Assembly (NCBI RefSeq): GCF_009363715.1
Contig: NZ_CP045404.1
Location: 1,518,001 to 1,582,000 of the forward strand
DNA length: 64,000 nt
Source of the DNA: Roseovarius sp. THAF9
GTDB taxonomy: Bacteria; Pseudomonadota; Alphaproteobacteria; Rhodobacterales; Rhodobacteraceae
Direction: 5' to 3'
Part shown: positions 1 to 9,355 of the stretch, in pieces
Layout of the letters: each line of letters starts with the position of its first letter
How positions within the stretch are numbered: position 1 is the stretch's first letter
Position numbers and translations under genes: made by a program
Notes under the pieces: model-generated
Told to the model about the DNA's origin: nothing
Databases searched by the model: none
Seen by the model: only the letters and a program-made list of their open reading frames with translations

Positions 1-280
1 CGTTTAAAGTCCGGGCGGCGGCATTCGCCGCAAGGCCGGTGTCCGGCGGCGAGGGCCGTGGGTTCGTCAAGGAAGAATAGCTCGGTGTAGGCTCCGGGCT
101 GCATCAAGGCACGGCGGCGACCCTTGAAGTTGAGCTGGCAGGTGACCCAGTGGGGATGCCGCCAGCGCGCCGTGCCCAGCCGCTGATCGGCGTCGTGCAG
201 GATCCCCCGGTTTCCCATGAGGGTCCCGCGTTCCGGCGTGGCCGCGACCTCGCCCGTGGGCAGGACGCGGTTTTGCAGGG

Positions 281-284
<4 letters not shown>
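1..284 (-). CDS. Conserved hypothetical protein, cut at left edge
   Basis: A GTG start at 284 overlaps the prfC stop codon by four bases (GTGA), so the gene is probably translationally coupled to prfC. The 94 visible codons are open to the window edge and read MTLQNRVLPTGEV at the start, followed by a GNRGILHD motif near residue 27 and an HRPCGECRRPDF motif near residue 85. The CxxC after a basic stretch could bind a metal or be part of a nucleic acid binding knuckle. I recall similar uncharacterised proteins in Rhodobacterales but no function, so none is given. The C-terminus lies outside the window. Confidence 0.75.
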
Positions 285-1888
<1,604 letters not shown>

Positions 1889-1936
1889 GAGCGACGCTAT
1901 AGAGGCGGCGCGGGGCGGGTGCAAGATTTGGGCGTC

Positions 1937-1982
1937 GGTATCGTGTCGGTATTCGGGTTGTATCGCGTCGGTGTCATTTTTG
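1937..1982 (+). repeat. 11-bp tandem repeat, four units (copy 1)
   Basis: Units GGTATCGTGTC, GGTATTCGGGT, TGTATCGCGTC and GGTGTC followed by ATTTTTG lie head to tail at exact 11-bp spacing just upstream of prfC. The same pattern with better conserved units occurs at 20775-20817. The 11-bp period is not a multiple of three and fits neither coding sequence nor a known gene, suggesting a dispersed repeat or a protein-binding array on one DNA face. Confidence 0.7.
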
Positions 1983-2109
1983 CGTGGCACGGTGATGCTG
2001 TGAGGACGTGGCGGGAGGCGAGATCCGGGAGCGGGACGCCGGTGGACCCGTCACAGCCCGCGTGGCATGATTGGAACATTGCGGGAACATCAACACAGGA
2101 GCCTGAGAG

Positions 2110-2478
2110 ATGGACATGATGGACGTGGCGAAGGAACTGGTCGCCGGATGCCGGGAGGACCGGGCGCGGGAGAACCTCGATAAGCTTTACGCCCCCGACG
2201 CAGTGTCGGTGGAAGCCGCCGACATGGGAAACGGGCGCGAGACCACCGGGCTTGACGGGATCAAGGGCAAGCATGACTGGTGGGAGAGCGAAATGGAGAT
2301 GCTCGACAGTGATATCATCGGTCCGCTGCCCCACGGCGATGACCGGTTCGCCGTGATCTTCCGGGTCAAGGTCAAGGAGAAGGCCACGGGCAAGGTAAGT
2401 GATATGGAAGAGGTTGGCGTCTATACCGTCAAGGGCGGCAAGATCGTTCGGGAAGAGTTTTTCTACGCAATTGAGTGA
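2110..2478 (+). CDS. NTF2-like / SnoaL-like protein
   Basis: A 122-residue cytoplasmic protein with the layout of the NTF2-like superfamily: an N-terminal helix (VAKELVAGCREDRARENLD) with the recurrent LYAPDAVSVEA strand, a conserved G-x-x-G-I turn, then three strands ending VGVYTVKGGKIVREEFFY. Such proteins are small cone-shaped folds used as isomerases, dehydratases or polyketide cyclases, and the substrate cannot be predicted here. A GGAG sits upstream of the ATG with fair spacing. It is convergent with the Hint-domain gene, with only six bases between the stops, and appears monocistronic. Confidence 0.8.
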   Translation: MDMMDVAKELVAGCREDRARENLDKLYAPDAVSVEAADMGNGRETTGLDGIKGKHDWWESEMEMLDSDIIGPLPHGDDRFAVIFRVKVKEKATGKVSDMEEVGVYTVKGGKIVREEFFYAIE

Positions 2479-2484
2479 GGCGGA

Positions 2485-3501
2485 TCAGCTTGTCGAGGCG
2501 TCCTTGAGGAGCCTCGCCATGTCGGGCTGGATGTCGGCCTCGTTCACCTCGAATTCCAGGTGGGCGCGGTTGCCGTGCCCGCCCACGGGCAGGGCGCGGG
2601 CCAGTTCGTCGTTGAGATCCTGCGGAAGGACCGCGCGGGTGCGTGGATCGACCAGCAGGGTCTCGGCGGCAATGCCTTCGGCATAGATGATCTGGTGGGT
2701 GTCGAAGAGCAGCTGGTAATATTCGACGAAGCCGCCCTCCTCTTGCACCACGGTGTCGCCGTTGACCAGATGTCGGGCGCGGATCAGCACCTCGGACCGG
2801 CCGGCGCCGAGCGCGTCGGAGCGTTGATAGACGAACAATCGGTGGTCGGGGCTGACCAGCAGGTCGCCGGTGTTGTTCATGACGCCCGCGCGGATGCGGA
2901 TGGGGGAAAACTCTCCCACCGCGCGCACGGTGGACTGGCCGATCCAGCGCACCGGCTGGGGGCCGTCGTCGCGGGTGAGGACGCGGTCGCCGACCTTGAG
3001 ATCCTCGATCGCGGTCTGGGCGCCGGAGGCCATGGTGATATGCGTGCCCTTGGAGAAGGAAACGCAGGCCACCTCGGCGAATTTCTGGCGGGCGTTGACG
3101 GTGTCGATGCCCACAAGGCTGTAGCCGGTGCGCGGTTTCAGCTGGGCCAGGGGATGAGCATAGACCTGGGCCACGTCACCGGCGGCGTCGACCTCGACCA
3201 GGATCAGGATCTCGGAGGTCTGGCCGTTGGCCGACATCATCGTCAGGCAGCTGTCGAGATGGACTGTGGCGCCGGGCGTGCCAAGGCGCGAGCCGTCCAT
3301 GATGGTGAGCGCGTTGCCGTCTCCGGGGGCCAGCGACATGCGGTGCATGCGGGCGCTGACGCGCAGATCATAGGTGTCGTCGAGGTCGAGTTCGTCAGCA
3401 AAGGAGATGGAATCGCCCAGGTTAGCCCCGTTGATGACCGTGAAATCCGCCGCCCGAAGGACGGGGATGGCATAGGCCGGACGCTCTGGGCCCTTGGTCA
3501 T
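2485..3501 (-). CDS. Hint (hedgehog/intein) domain protein
   Basis: A 338-residue protein with a C-terminal Hint_2-type domain. The domain starts at a cysteine near residue 145 (ACVSFSKGTHI, where most relatives have CFxPGT), followed by AIEDLKVGDRVLTRDDGPQPVRW and the block-B-like SPDHRLFVY, which carries the conserved histidine. The N-terminal ~140 residues are a beta-rich region with no signal peptide. Hint folds catalyse an N-S acyl shift and can self-cleave; the C-terminal HN of splicing inteins is absent, so splicing is unlikely. Many Rhodobacterales carry such proteins, often in secreted or RTX proteins. The ATG at 3501 was chosen for the AAAGGA seven bases upstream; the frame is open to 3594. 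Confidence 0.85.
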   Translation of the reverse strand: MTKGPERPAYAIPVLRAADFTVINGANLGDSISFADELDLDDTYDLRVSARMHRMSLAPGDGNALTIMDGSRLGTPGATVHLDSCLTMMSANGQTSEILILVEVDAAGDVAQVYAHPLAQLKPRTGYSLVGIDTVNARQKFAEVACVSFSKGTHITMASGAQTAIEDLKVGDRVLTRDDGPQPVRWIGQSTVRAVGEFSPIRIRAGVMNNTGDLLVSPDHRLFVYQRSDALGAGRSEVLIRARHLVNGDTVVQEEGGFVEYYQLLFDTHQIIYAEGIAAETLLVDPRTRAVLPQDLNDELARALPVGGHGNRAHLEFEVNEADIQPDMARLLKDASTS

Positions 3502-3674
3502 GGTATTCCTTTGTCCTGTTGCAGTCCGTTGGCGGACCTGCGCTGCCCTGCTTGGGTGGCATAGCGTAGGATCATGGCATCGTGTGGTCAACATGGCGAC
3601 GGGCGACGGGGTTTTGCTGGTCCTGAGGCCGGCGAGAGTGCTAACTGTGGCCGGAAATATCGGGAGTCTGTATC

Positions 3675-4454
3675 ATGGACCTTGGAATAAAAGGTAAACG
3701 CGCGTTGGTCTGCGCGTCGTCGAAAGGGCTGGGGCTGGGCTGTGCCCGGGCGTTGGCGGAGGCGGGCGTGGACCTGGTGATGAACGCCCGCGGGGAAGAG
3801 GCACTGGAGGCCTCGGCGCAGGCCATTCGCGACGCGTTCGGCGTGGAGGTGATCACAGTGGCCTGTGACGTGACCACGCCGGACGGGCAAGATAAGGTGA
3901 TAAGTGCCGCGGAAGGCGTTGATATCCTTGTGACAAATGCAGGTGGCCCGCCGCCGGGGAAGTGGACGGACTGGAACCGCGAGGATTTCATCAAGGCGCT
4001 GGATGCCAACATGCTGACGCCCATCGCGTTCATCAAGGCGCTGGTGCCGGGGATGATGGAGCGCGGCTGGGGCCGCGTGGTCAACATCACCTCGCAAAGC
4101 GTGAAGGCGCCGATCCCGGTGCTGGGGCTGAGCAATTCTGCCCGTGCAGGGCTGACCGGGTACGTCGCGGGCACGGCGCGACAGGTGGCGGGAAAAGGTG
4201 TGAATATCAACAACCTGCAACCCGGTATTCACGCGACCGACAGGGCCGATTCGCTGGACAAGGGCGTGAGCGAGGCGCAGTCGATCAGCATCGACGAAGC
4301 ACGTGCGCAAAGAGCGGCGACGATCCCGGCCGGTCGTTATGGCACGGCCGAGGAATTTGGCGCGGCCTGCGCGTTCCTGTGCAGCCAGCATGCGGGGTTC
4401 ATCGTAGGGCAGAACATCCTGCTGGACGGCGGCGCGATCAACGCCACGATGTAA
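3675..4454 (+). CDS. SDR family oxidoreductase with altered catalytic site
   Basis: A 259-residue classical-length short-chain dehydrogenase. The N-terminal Rossmann cofactor motif is CASSKGLGLG at about residues 13-22, NAGG is at about 88-91, and the C-terminal FIVGQNILLDGG is typical of FabG-like proteins. In place of the YxxxK catalytic pair the sequence reads LSNSARAGLTGY, so the alignment gives Ser for Tyr and Arg for Lys; the serine in NITSQS is kept. This variant is a recognised subfamily of FabG-like proteins with unknown chemistry. It could still bind NAD(P) but may not do normal carbonyl reduction. It stands alone, with a symporter 110 bp downstream on the same strand. Confidence 0.88.
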   Translation: MDLGIKGKRALVCASSKGLGLGCARALAEAGVDLVMNARGEEALEASAQAIRDAFGVEVITVACDVTTPDGQDKVISAAEGVDILVTNAGGPPPGKWTDWNREDFIKALDANMLTPIAFIKALVPGMMERGWGRVVNITSQSVKAPIPVLGLSNSARAGLTGYVAGTARQVAGKGVNINNLQPGIHATDRADSLDKGVSEAQSISIDEARAQRAATIPAGRYGTAEEFGAACAFLCSQHAGFIVGQNILLDGGAINATM

Positions 4455-4564
4455 ACGGCGCGCACACGGGCGATCACGTTCGCGTCGGAATTCTCGAAGG
4501 GTCTGGCGCGGGTGCAGGGGCGCTGCTATCGGTTTGAGACTTGGACCGAAGAGGAGCGGCGCCC

Positions 4565-5935
4565 GTGCAAACCACTGCCATCATTGTCATTTTCGGGCTC
4601 GTTCTGGTGGCGAGCCTCGTGGTGGCCCCGCGCCGCGCGACGGTCGAAGGGTTCTTTGGCGGCGCGAGTGAGACAGGGCGTGCGCCGACGCTGTGGGTGC
4701 TGGTGCTGAGCCAGGTGACGACGTGGATCTTTGCCCGATCGCTGATGAACTCGGCCATTCTGGGGTATTTCTACGGGATCTGGGGCGTGCTGGCCTATGC
4801 GGCCTACTATGGCTCGTTCCTGACCGGCGGCTTCGTCGTGGCGCGCCTGCGGCGCGCCGGTGCGGGATCGGTGCAGGACTGGTTGCGCGGGCGGTTCGGG
4901 GGCACGGGCACGACGCTTTACAACATCGTCATCGCCCTGCGGCTATTGTCGGAGGTGTTCGCCAATCTGTTGGTCGTGGGTCTGATCTTTGCCGCGGCGC
5001 TGCCGGAGGTGGGCATGGCGCGCGAGGCGTCGATCGTGCTGGTCGCGGGGCTGGGCCTCGCCTACAGCGCCTGGGGCGGGCTGAGCGCGGCGTTGCGGAC
5101 GGACGTGGTGCAGATGCTTGTTTTCATGGTGGTTTTCGGCGTGGCCTTCGTGGCGTTGGTGACTGCGCCGGGATTTGATTTCGGCGCGGTGCTGACGTCC
5201 GAAGGCGCGAGCGGGGCGTGGAACGGGCAGGTGTTGCTGCTGGTCGCGTTCCTGCAGGTGTTTTCCTACCCGGTGCATGATCCGGTGATGATGGATCGCG
5301 GCTTCATCGCCGATGAAAAGACGACGCGGTCATCGTTCCTGCACGCCTTCTGGATCTCGTTCCTGTGCATCGTGGGCTTCGGATTCTTCGGGATCGAGGC
5401 GGCGCTGCAGGGCGCGGAGTACGAGGGCGAGCTTCTGGGCACATGGGCGGGGATGTTCCCGGCATGGGTCTATGTGGCGCTGCTGGTGTCGCTGTTGGTC
5501 AGCGCGCTGTCGACGCTCGATTCCGCGTTGGCCAGTGCGGCGCGGTTGATGGTGGACGAGCTGGGGCTTGCGCCGCGCACGCTATCGGGTGGGCGCATGG
5601 CGATGGTGGGCTTCATGCTGGCGGGGGCCGCGCTGACGCTGTGGGGCAACCAGAGCCTCTTTGACGCGGTGGCGGTCAGCGGCACGGCGAGTTTGTTCCT
5701 GACGCCGGTGCTGCTTGCCGGGCTGGTGATGGGCCGGCAGGTGCCGGTCTGGGCCTTCGCAGTCAGTTTCGGGGCGGCGATGGCGGGGGCGGTGGCCTAT
5801 TTCGCGCGGAGCACGGTGTTCGCGCCGACGCCGCTGGCGGACTGGCACAAGTACGAGCAGTTGCTGGCGATCTGCGTGGTTGTGCTGTTGATCGGATGCG
5901 CCACGGTCTTCGCTTCGGCGCGGCGGGCGGGCTAG
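4565..5935 (+). CDS. Sodium:solute symporter (SSS) family transporter
   Basis: A 456-residue inner-membrane protein with about 12-13 hydrophobic segments of the SSS/LeuT fold, for example TTAIIVIFGLVLVASLVV at the start, the VLVLSQVTTWIFARSLMNSA core helix, and the SLLVSALSTLDSALASAARLMVDE segment, whose STLDSALAS corresponds to the conserved sodium-site helix of SSS proteins. It should drive uptake of a small organic solute with sodium; the substrate is not evident. The GTG at 4565 is preferred because AGGAG lies eight bases upstream; a TTG at 4541 is the longer alternative. It is followed by a stem-loop and paired palindromes before tatA. Confidence 0.85.
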   Translation: MQTTAIIVIFGLVLVASLVVAPRRATVEGFFGGASETGRAPTLWVLVLSQVTTWIFARSLMNSAILGYFYGIWGVLAYAAYYGSFLTGGFVVARLRRAGAGSVQDWLRGRFGGTGTTLYNIVIALRLLSEVFANLLVVGLIFAAALPEVGMAREASIVLVAGLGLAYSAWGGLSAALRTDVVQMLVFMVVFGVAFVALVTAPGFDFGAVLTSEGASGAWNGQVLLLVAFLQVFSYPVHDPVMMDRGFIADEKTTRSSFLHAFWISFLCIVGFGFFGIEAALQGAEYEGELLGTWAGMFPAWVYVALLVSLLVSALSTLDSALASAARLMVDELGLAPRTLSGGRMAMVGFMLAGAALTLWGNQSLFDAVAVSGTASLFLTPVLLAGLVMGRQVPVWAFAVSFGAAMAGAVAYFARSTVFAPTPLADWHKYEQLLAICVVVLLIGCATVFASARRAG

Positions 5936-6019
5936 GCGTTTCCGGGAAACACTGAATCGCTTTTCGCTGCCTCTTCGAACGCAAAAAGCGATGCATATTT
6001 CGGACTGACCCGGAAACGC
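5936..6019. repeat. Nested stem-loop behind the symporter
   Basis: Outer arms GCGTTTCCGGG (5936-5946) and CCCGGAAACGC (6009-6019) are perfect complements. Inner arms ATCGCTTTT (5956-5964) and AAAAGCGAT (5984-5992) nest within. The structure starts on the base after the symporter stop codon and would fold in RNA as a long interrupted hairpin, possibly a terminator or 3'-end stabiliser. Confidence 0.7.
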
Positions 6020-6027
6020 TTCAGGCG

Positions 6028-6072
6028 CCAATTTTTGCGCAAAAATTGGGCCAGAAAATTCGAATTTTCTGG
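6028..6072. repeat. Two adjacent perfect 22-bp palindromes
   Basis: Palindrome 6028-6049 has the half CCAATTTTTGC and its exact complement; palindrome 6051-6072 has the half CCAGAAAATTC and its exact complement. One base separates them, and GGCGCC flanks both sides (6024-6029, 6074-6079). The AT-rich cores contrast strongly with the GC-rich surroundings. A similar pair lies at 14163-14206. Confidence 0.9.
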
Positions 6073-6201
6073 TGGCGCCCCGGAAAAACCCGGATTCTGC
6101 GGCGGATTGGTTCTTCCAACCGGCGGCGCAACCGCTTAGATACGGTTGACGTACATCCTGCGGGACCTCAGAAACGGGGCCGGGATAAGGGAGACAATAT
6201 C

Positions 6202-6432
6202 ATGCTGAACAACATCGGCCTTCCGGGGCTCTTGCTGATTGCGGTGGTCGTGCTGGTCCTTTTTGGACGCGGCAAGATCTCGTCGCTGATGGGCGAGGTG
6301 GGCAAGGGCATCACCTCGTTCAAGAAGGGCGTCGCGGAAGGAAACAAGGAAGTCGAGGACGCCAGCAACGACGCGGCAGACTCGGCCCGGGACGTCACGC
6401 CCGAAGACGACAAAGAAAAAGACAAGGTTTAA
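6202..6432 (+). CDS. tatA: Sec-independent protein translocase TatA
   Basis: TatA forms the size-fitting translocation channel for folded twin-arginine proteins in the inner membrane. The 76-residue protein has one N-terminal membrane helix (about residues 4-21, [18 protein letters not shown]), the FGRGKI hinge, an amphipathic helix, and a highly charged tail ending [16 protein letters not shown] precedes the ATG at good distance. It heads the tatABC operon; tatB starts nine bases after its stop. The open frame extends upstream to 6046 but only through the palindrome region, so that extension is rejected. Confidence 0.95.
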   Translation: MLNNIGLPGLLLIAVVVLVLFGRGKISSLMGEVGKGITSFKKGVAEGNKEVEDASNDAADSARDVTPEDDKEKDKV

Positions 6433-6441
6433 CCTTTCAGA

Positions 6442-7032
6442 ATGTTCGACCTGGGCTGGACCGAGCTCATGGTGATCGGCATCGTCGCGCTGATCGTCGT
6501 GGGGCCAAAGGATTTGCCGGGCATGTTCCGGACCGTTGGACGGTTCGTGGGCAAGGCCAAGCAGATGGCACGCGAATTCAGCCGGGCGATGAACGACGCG
6601 GCTGAAGAGTCGGGCGTCAACGAGGTGTCCAAGTCCCTGAAATCGGCCACCAACCCGATGGGGGCGGCGATGGACGAGGTCAAGAAATCGACCGACAGCT
6701 TCACCGCCAAGACCATGGCCGGACCCGAGCCCAAGCGGGCCGAGTTCGACGACGACCGCAAGGCGATGGTCGACAAGATATCGAAACGCTCGGCCGAGAT
6801 GGCCGAGGAGCGCAAGGCGGCGGAAGAGGCGGCCAAGGCAGCGGCGGAAGATGCCGGGGCCGGCAAGTCGGGCGCTGCGCGTGCCGACAGCACGGCCAAA
6901 TCGACGCCGGCGAAGAACGGGCCCGCGAAGAAGGCTGCGCCCAAGAAGGAGGGGCCGAAGAAAGCGACCGCAGCCAAAGCGGGCGCGGAGAAACCGGCTG
7001 CGAAAAAGCCCGCCTCGGATAAACCTGTATGA
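6442..7032 (+). CDS. tatB: Sec-independent protein translocase TatB
   Basis: TatB works with TatC in the Tat signal-peptide receptor complex. The protein begins [22 protein letters not shown], with the glutamate at position 8 and the VGPKDLP hinge that mark TatB. An amphipathic helix follows (residues about 25-60). The tail from about residue 110 to 196 is a Lys/Ala/Pro-rich low-complexity stretch ([12 protein letters not shown] and similar), making it longer than the E. coli protein, as in many Rhodobacterales. The stop overlaps the tatC start (ATGA), so the two are coupled. Confidence 0.95.
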   Translation: MFDLGWTELMVIGIVALIVVGPKDLPGMFRTVGRFVGKAKQMAREFSRAMNDAAEESGVNEVSKSLKSATNPMGAAMDEVKKSTDSFTAKTMAGPEPKRAEFDDDRKAMVDKISKRSAEMAEERKAAEEAAKAAAEDAGAGKSGAARADSTAKSTPAKNGPAKKAAPKKEGPKKATAAKAGAEKPAAKKPASDKPV

Positions 7033-8045
7033 GCGCCACCGACGACGACGACATCGAGATGAGCTCGGCCCCGCTGATCGAGCATCTGGCGGAATTGCGC
7101 ACGCGGCTGATCCGGTCGGTGCTGGCGTTCCTCGTGGGGATCGTTCTGGCCTTTGTCGTGGCAGAGCCGATCCTGCAATTCCTGCTGGGCCCGATCGAGG
7201 CGACGTTGCGGACGCTGGGCGACCCGTCGCCGACGCTGCAATATACCAGCCCGCAGGAATACCTGTTCACGCTTTTCCGCATTTCGATGGTGTTCGGCTT
7301 CATGCTGGCCTTCCCGGTGATCGCGGCGCAGATGTGGCGGTTCGTGGCGCCGGGGCTTTACCGCAACGAGAAGGCGGCGTTCCTGCCCTTCATCATCGCT
7401 TCGCCGATCATGTTCCTGCTGGGCGCGGCGTTCGCGCATTTCGTGGTGACGCCGCTGGCGATGAACTTTTTCCTTGGGTTCGCGGATGTCAGCTCGATCT
7501 TTGCCAACCTGCTGACCGGATCGGTTGGCGAGGTGGAGACGGTGGCCGACCCGAACCTGCCCGTTGTGCCCGACAATCTGGGCGCGGTCGTGCCCGAGAC
7601 GGAGAACGGCCTGCGCATCACATTCTTCGGGAAGGTGAACGAGAGCCTCGATATCACGCTGAAATTCATCATGGCCTTCGGTATCTGTTTCCAGTTGCCG
7701 GTGCTTCTGACCCTGATGGGCAAGGCCGGGCTGGTGAGCGCCGAAGGGCTGGGCGCGGTCCGCAAATACGCGATGGTCGGCATCCTGTTGCTGGCTGCCC
7801 TGGTGACGCCGCCGGACGTGGTGACGCAGCTGATCCTGTTCACCGTGGTTTACGGGCTTTACGAAGTTTCCATCTTCCTTGTCCGCCGGGTCGAGAAGAC
7901 CCGGGAGGAAAAACTGCGTGCCGAGGGCGTATGGTTCGAAGATGACGAAGAGATCGACCCGATGGAGGCCGAGTTCGACGCAGATGACGAGGACGATGCC
8001 GGCGATCTGGACGACCTGAAAGACGGGGACGAGGGCAAGACGTGA
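7029..8045 (+). CDS. tatC: Sec-independent protein translocase TatC
   Basis: TatC is the six-helix membrane receptor for RR signal peptides. The conserved N-terminal region [16 protein letters not shown], the Tat core [21 protein letters not shown] and the C-terminal membrane helices are all present. At 338 residues it is longer than E. coli TatC (about 258). The extra length is a periplasmic insertion of about 50 residues after the third helix (around [15 protein letters not shown] to [11 protein letters not shown]) and an acidic cytoplasmic tail rich in Asp and Glu. It overlaps tatB by four bases and the following DUF815 gene by four bases (GTGA). Confidence 0.96.
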   Translation: MSATDDDDIEMSSAPLIEHLAELRTRLIRSVLAFLVGIVLAFVVAEPILQFLLGPIEATLRTLGDPSPTLQYTSPQEYLFTLFRISMVFGFMLAFPVIAAQMWRFVAPGLYRNEKAAFLPFIIASPIMFLLGAAFAHFVVTPLAMNFFLGFADVSSIFANLLTGSVGEVETVADPNLPVVPDNLGAVVPETENGLRITFFGKVNESLDITLKFIMAFGICFQLPVLLTLMGKAGLVSAEGLGAVRKYAMVGILLLAALVTPPDVVTQLILFTVVYGLYEVSIFLVRRVEKTREEKLRAEGVWFEDDEEIDPMEAEFDADDEDDAGDLDDLKDGDEGKT

Positions 8046-8881
8046 CCACCGACCCGATGGAGCGGATCGCGGCCGCGCTGGAGCGGATGCGCCCGGCAGC
8101 GATGGAGGCGCCGGATTTCGACGCTGCCGACGCGTTCGTTTGGCATGTGGAGCCGGATCGCCTGCACCCCGTAAGGGACGTGAACCGGGTGGACATGGAC
8201 CTGCTGGTGGGGATCAACCGGTCGCGCGACACGCTCTTGGACAACACACGGCACTTCGCCAAGGGGTTGCCGGCCAATAACGCGCTCTTGTGGGGCGCGC
8301 GGGGGATGGGCAAATCGAGCCTTGTGAAGGCGGTGCATGCCGCCGTGCGGGCCGAGGGGACTGACCTGAAGATCGTGGAGTTGCAGCGCGAGGACCTGCC
8401 CAGCGTGGGGCGGCTGCTGAACATCCTGCGGGCCAGCGCCGCGCGGTTCATCCTGTTTTGCGACGACATGAGTTTTGGCCATGACGACCAGCATTACAAG
8501 TCGCTGAAGGCGGTGCTGGATGGCGGGATCGAAGGGCGGCCCGAGAACGTGGTGTTCTATGCCACGTCGAACCGCCGCCACCTGATGCCGCGCGACATGA
8601 TCGAGAACGAGCGGTCGAGCGCGATCAGCCCCAGCGAGGCCACGGAAGAGAAAGTGTCGCTCTCGGATCGGTTCGGGCTGTGGCTGGGCTTTCATCCTTG
8701 TGATCAGGACGAGTACTTGTCGATGATCCGGGGCTATTGCGACGCCTACGGGGTCGAGATCGACGACGCCACGCTGCGGGCCGAGGCCATCGAGTGGCAG
8801 GCGACACGCGGGTCGCGGTCGGGCCGGGTGGCATGGCAGTATTTCACCGATCTGGCCGGACGGCGGGGCGTGAGCCTTTAG
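8042..8881 (+). CDS. DUF815 AAA-family ATPase
   Basis: A 279-residue P-loop ATPase of the DUF815 family. The Walker A GARGMGKSS is at residues 85-93 and the Walker B FILFCDDMSF at about 136-145. The conserved YATSNRRHLMPRD, with the sensor-1 asparagine, follows, and the C-terminus has LSDRFGLWLGFHPC and the YLSMIRGY segment. Family members are predicted cytoplasmic AAA+ proteins without an established role. The GTG start overlaps the tatC stop, so it is probably cotranscribed with tatABC. That coupling suggests, but does not prove, a link to export or envelope work. Confidence 0.92.
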   Translation: MTTDPMERIAAALERMRPAAMEAPDFDAADAFVWHVEPDRLHPVRDVNRVDMDLLVGINRSRDTLLDNTRHFAKGLPANNALLWGARGMGKSSLVKAVHAAVRAEGTDLKIVELQREDLPSVGRLLNILRASAARFILFCDDMSFGHDDQHYKSLKAVLDGGIEGRPENVVFYATSNRRHLMPRDMIENERSSAISPSEATEEKVSLSDRFGLWLGFHPCDQDEYLSMIRGYCDAYGVEIDDATLRAEAIEWQATRGSRSGRVAWQYFTDLAGRRGVSL

Positions 8882-9355
8882 GCTTTTTCGAGTATTTTTG
8901 GAACGATGAAACGGGCCGGAAGCTGCGCCTGTTTTGATCTGTTTCGCGGCGGTGCGGTGAGACCCCACCCTACGAAATATCGGCATTGTTGCTGTGAAAG
9001 GAATAGTATCGCTTGGTTCATTGCGGGCGCGGAACATAGGCGCGGCGCGCCGCGCCGCCGCGCATCGCCGGGCCGCACCCACGGCACGGCGATTTGGCTG
9101 AGCTCGGTGCCTCGCCTTTTTGTTTTCCGGAGCTGCAACAATCAGGTGTTCAGAACGCCCGTCAGTTCGCCATGCGGCGGCCCGGCGATGCCAACCAGCC
9201 GAGAGCGCCGTGTGGTAAGTGGCCAAGTCTGCCAGATGGCGTCGTGCGGTGGTGGGGTGGAACCCCACCCTACGATGGAGTCCTGTTGTTGCGCGCCGCG
9301 CAATAATATACCGGAATTTATTGCTCGGCCTGAGGCGCGACCGGGCGTAATGCGC
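8882..9355. other. 474-bp non-coding gap with diverged repeats
   Basis: No convincing gene was found. Two diverged copies of one repeat occur: 8950-9050 and 9249-9348. Both begin with a GGTG..GGTG..ACCCCACCC-TACGA block that can form a hairpin, and both continue with a TTGTTGC, AATA.TAT, ATTGC, AGGCGC succession in the same order. Between them GCATCGCCGGGCCGC (9064-9078) is the reverse complement of a segment near 9176-9190. Open frames here such as the one over 8878-9141 are translations of the repeat. The gap separates the plus-strand tat operon from the minus-strand surE cluster. Confidence 0.65.
8890..8910 (+). repeat. GAGTATTT intergenic motif (copy 1)
   Basis: GAGTATTTTTGGAACGATGA lies nine bases behind the DUF815 stop. 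The same core with small changes recurs at 12211, 16746, 26388 and 56683. Confidence 0.6.

Noticed and set aside
1889..1990. 34-codon N-terminal extension of prfC
   Set aside because: It is translated from the 11-bp tandem repeat, and the resulting protein would be longer than normal RF3.
8878..9141. 87-codon minus-strand frame ending PARFIVPKILEKA
   Set aside because: Contains the translated GTAGGGTGG repeat (VGWGLTAPP), a common cause of false genes in this group; no ribosome binding site.
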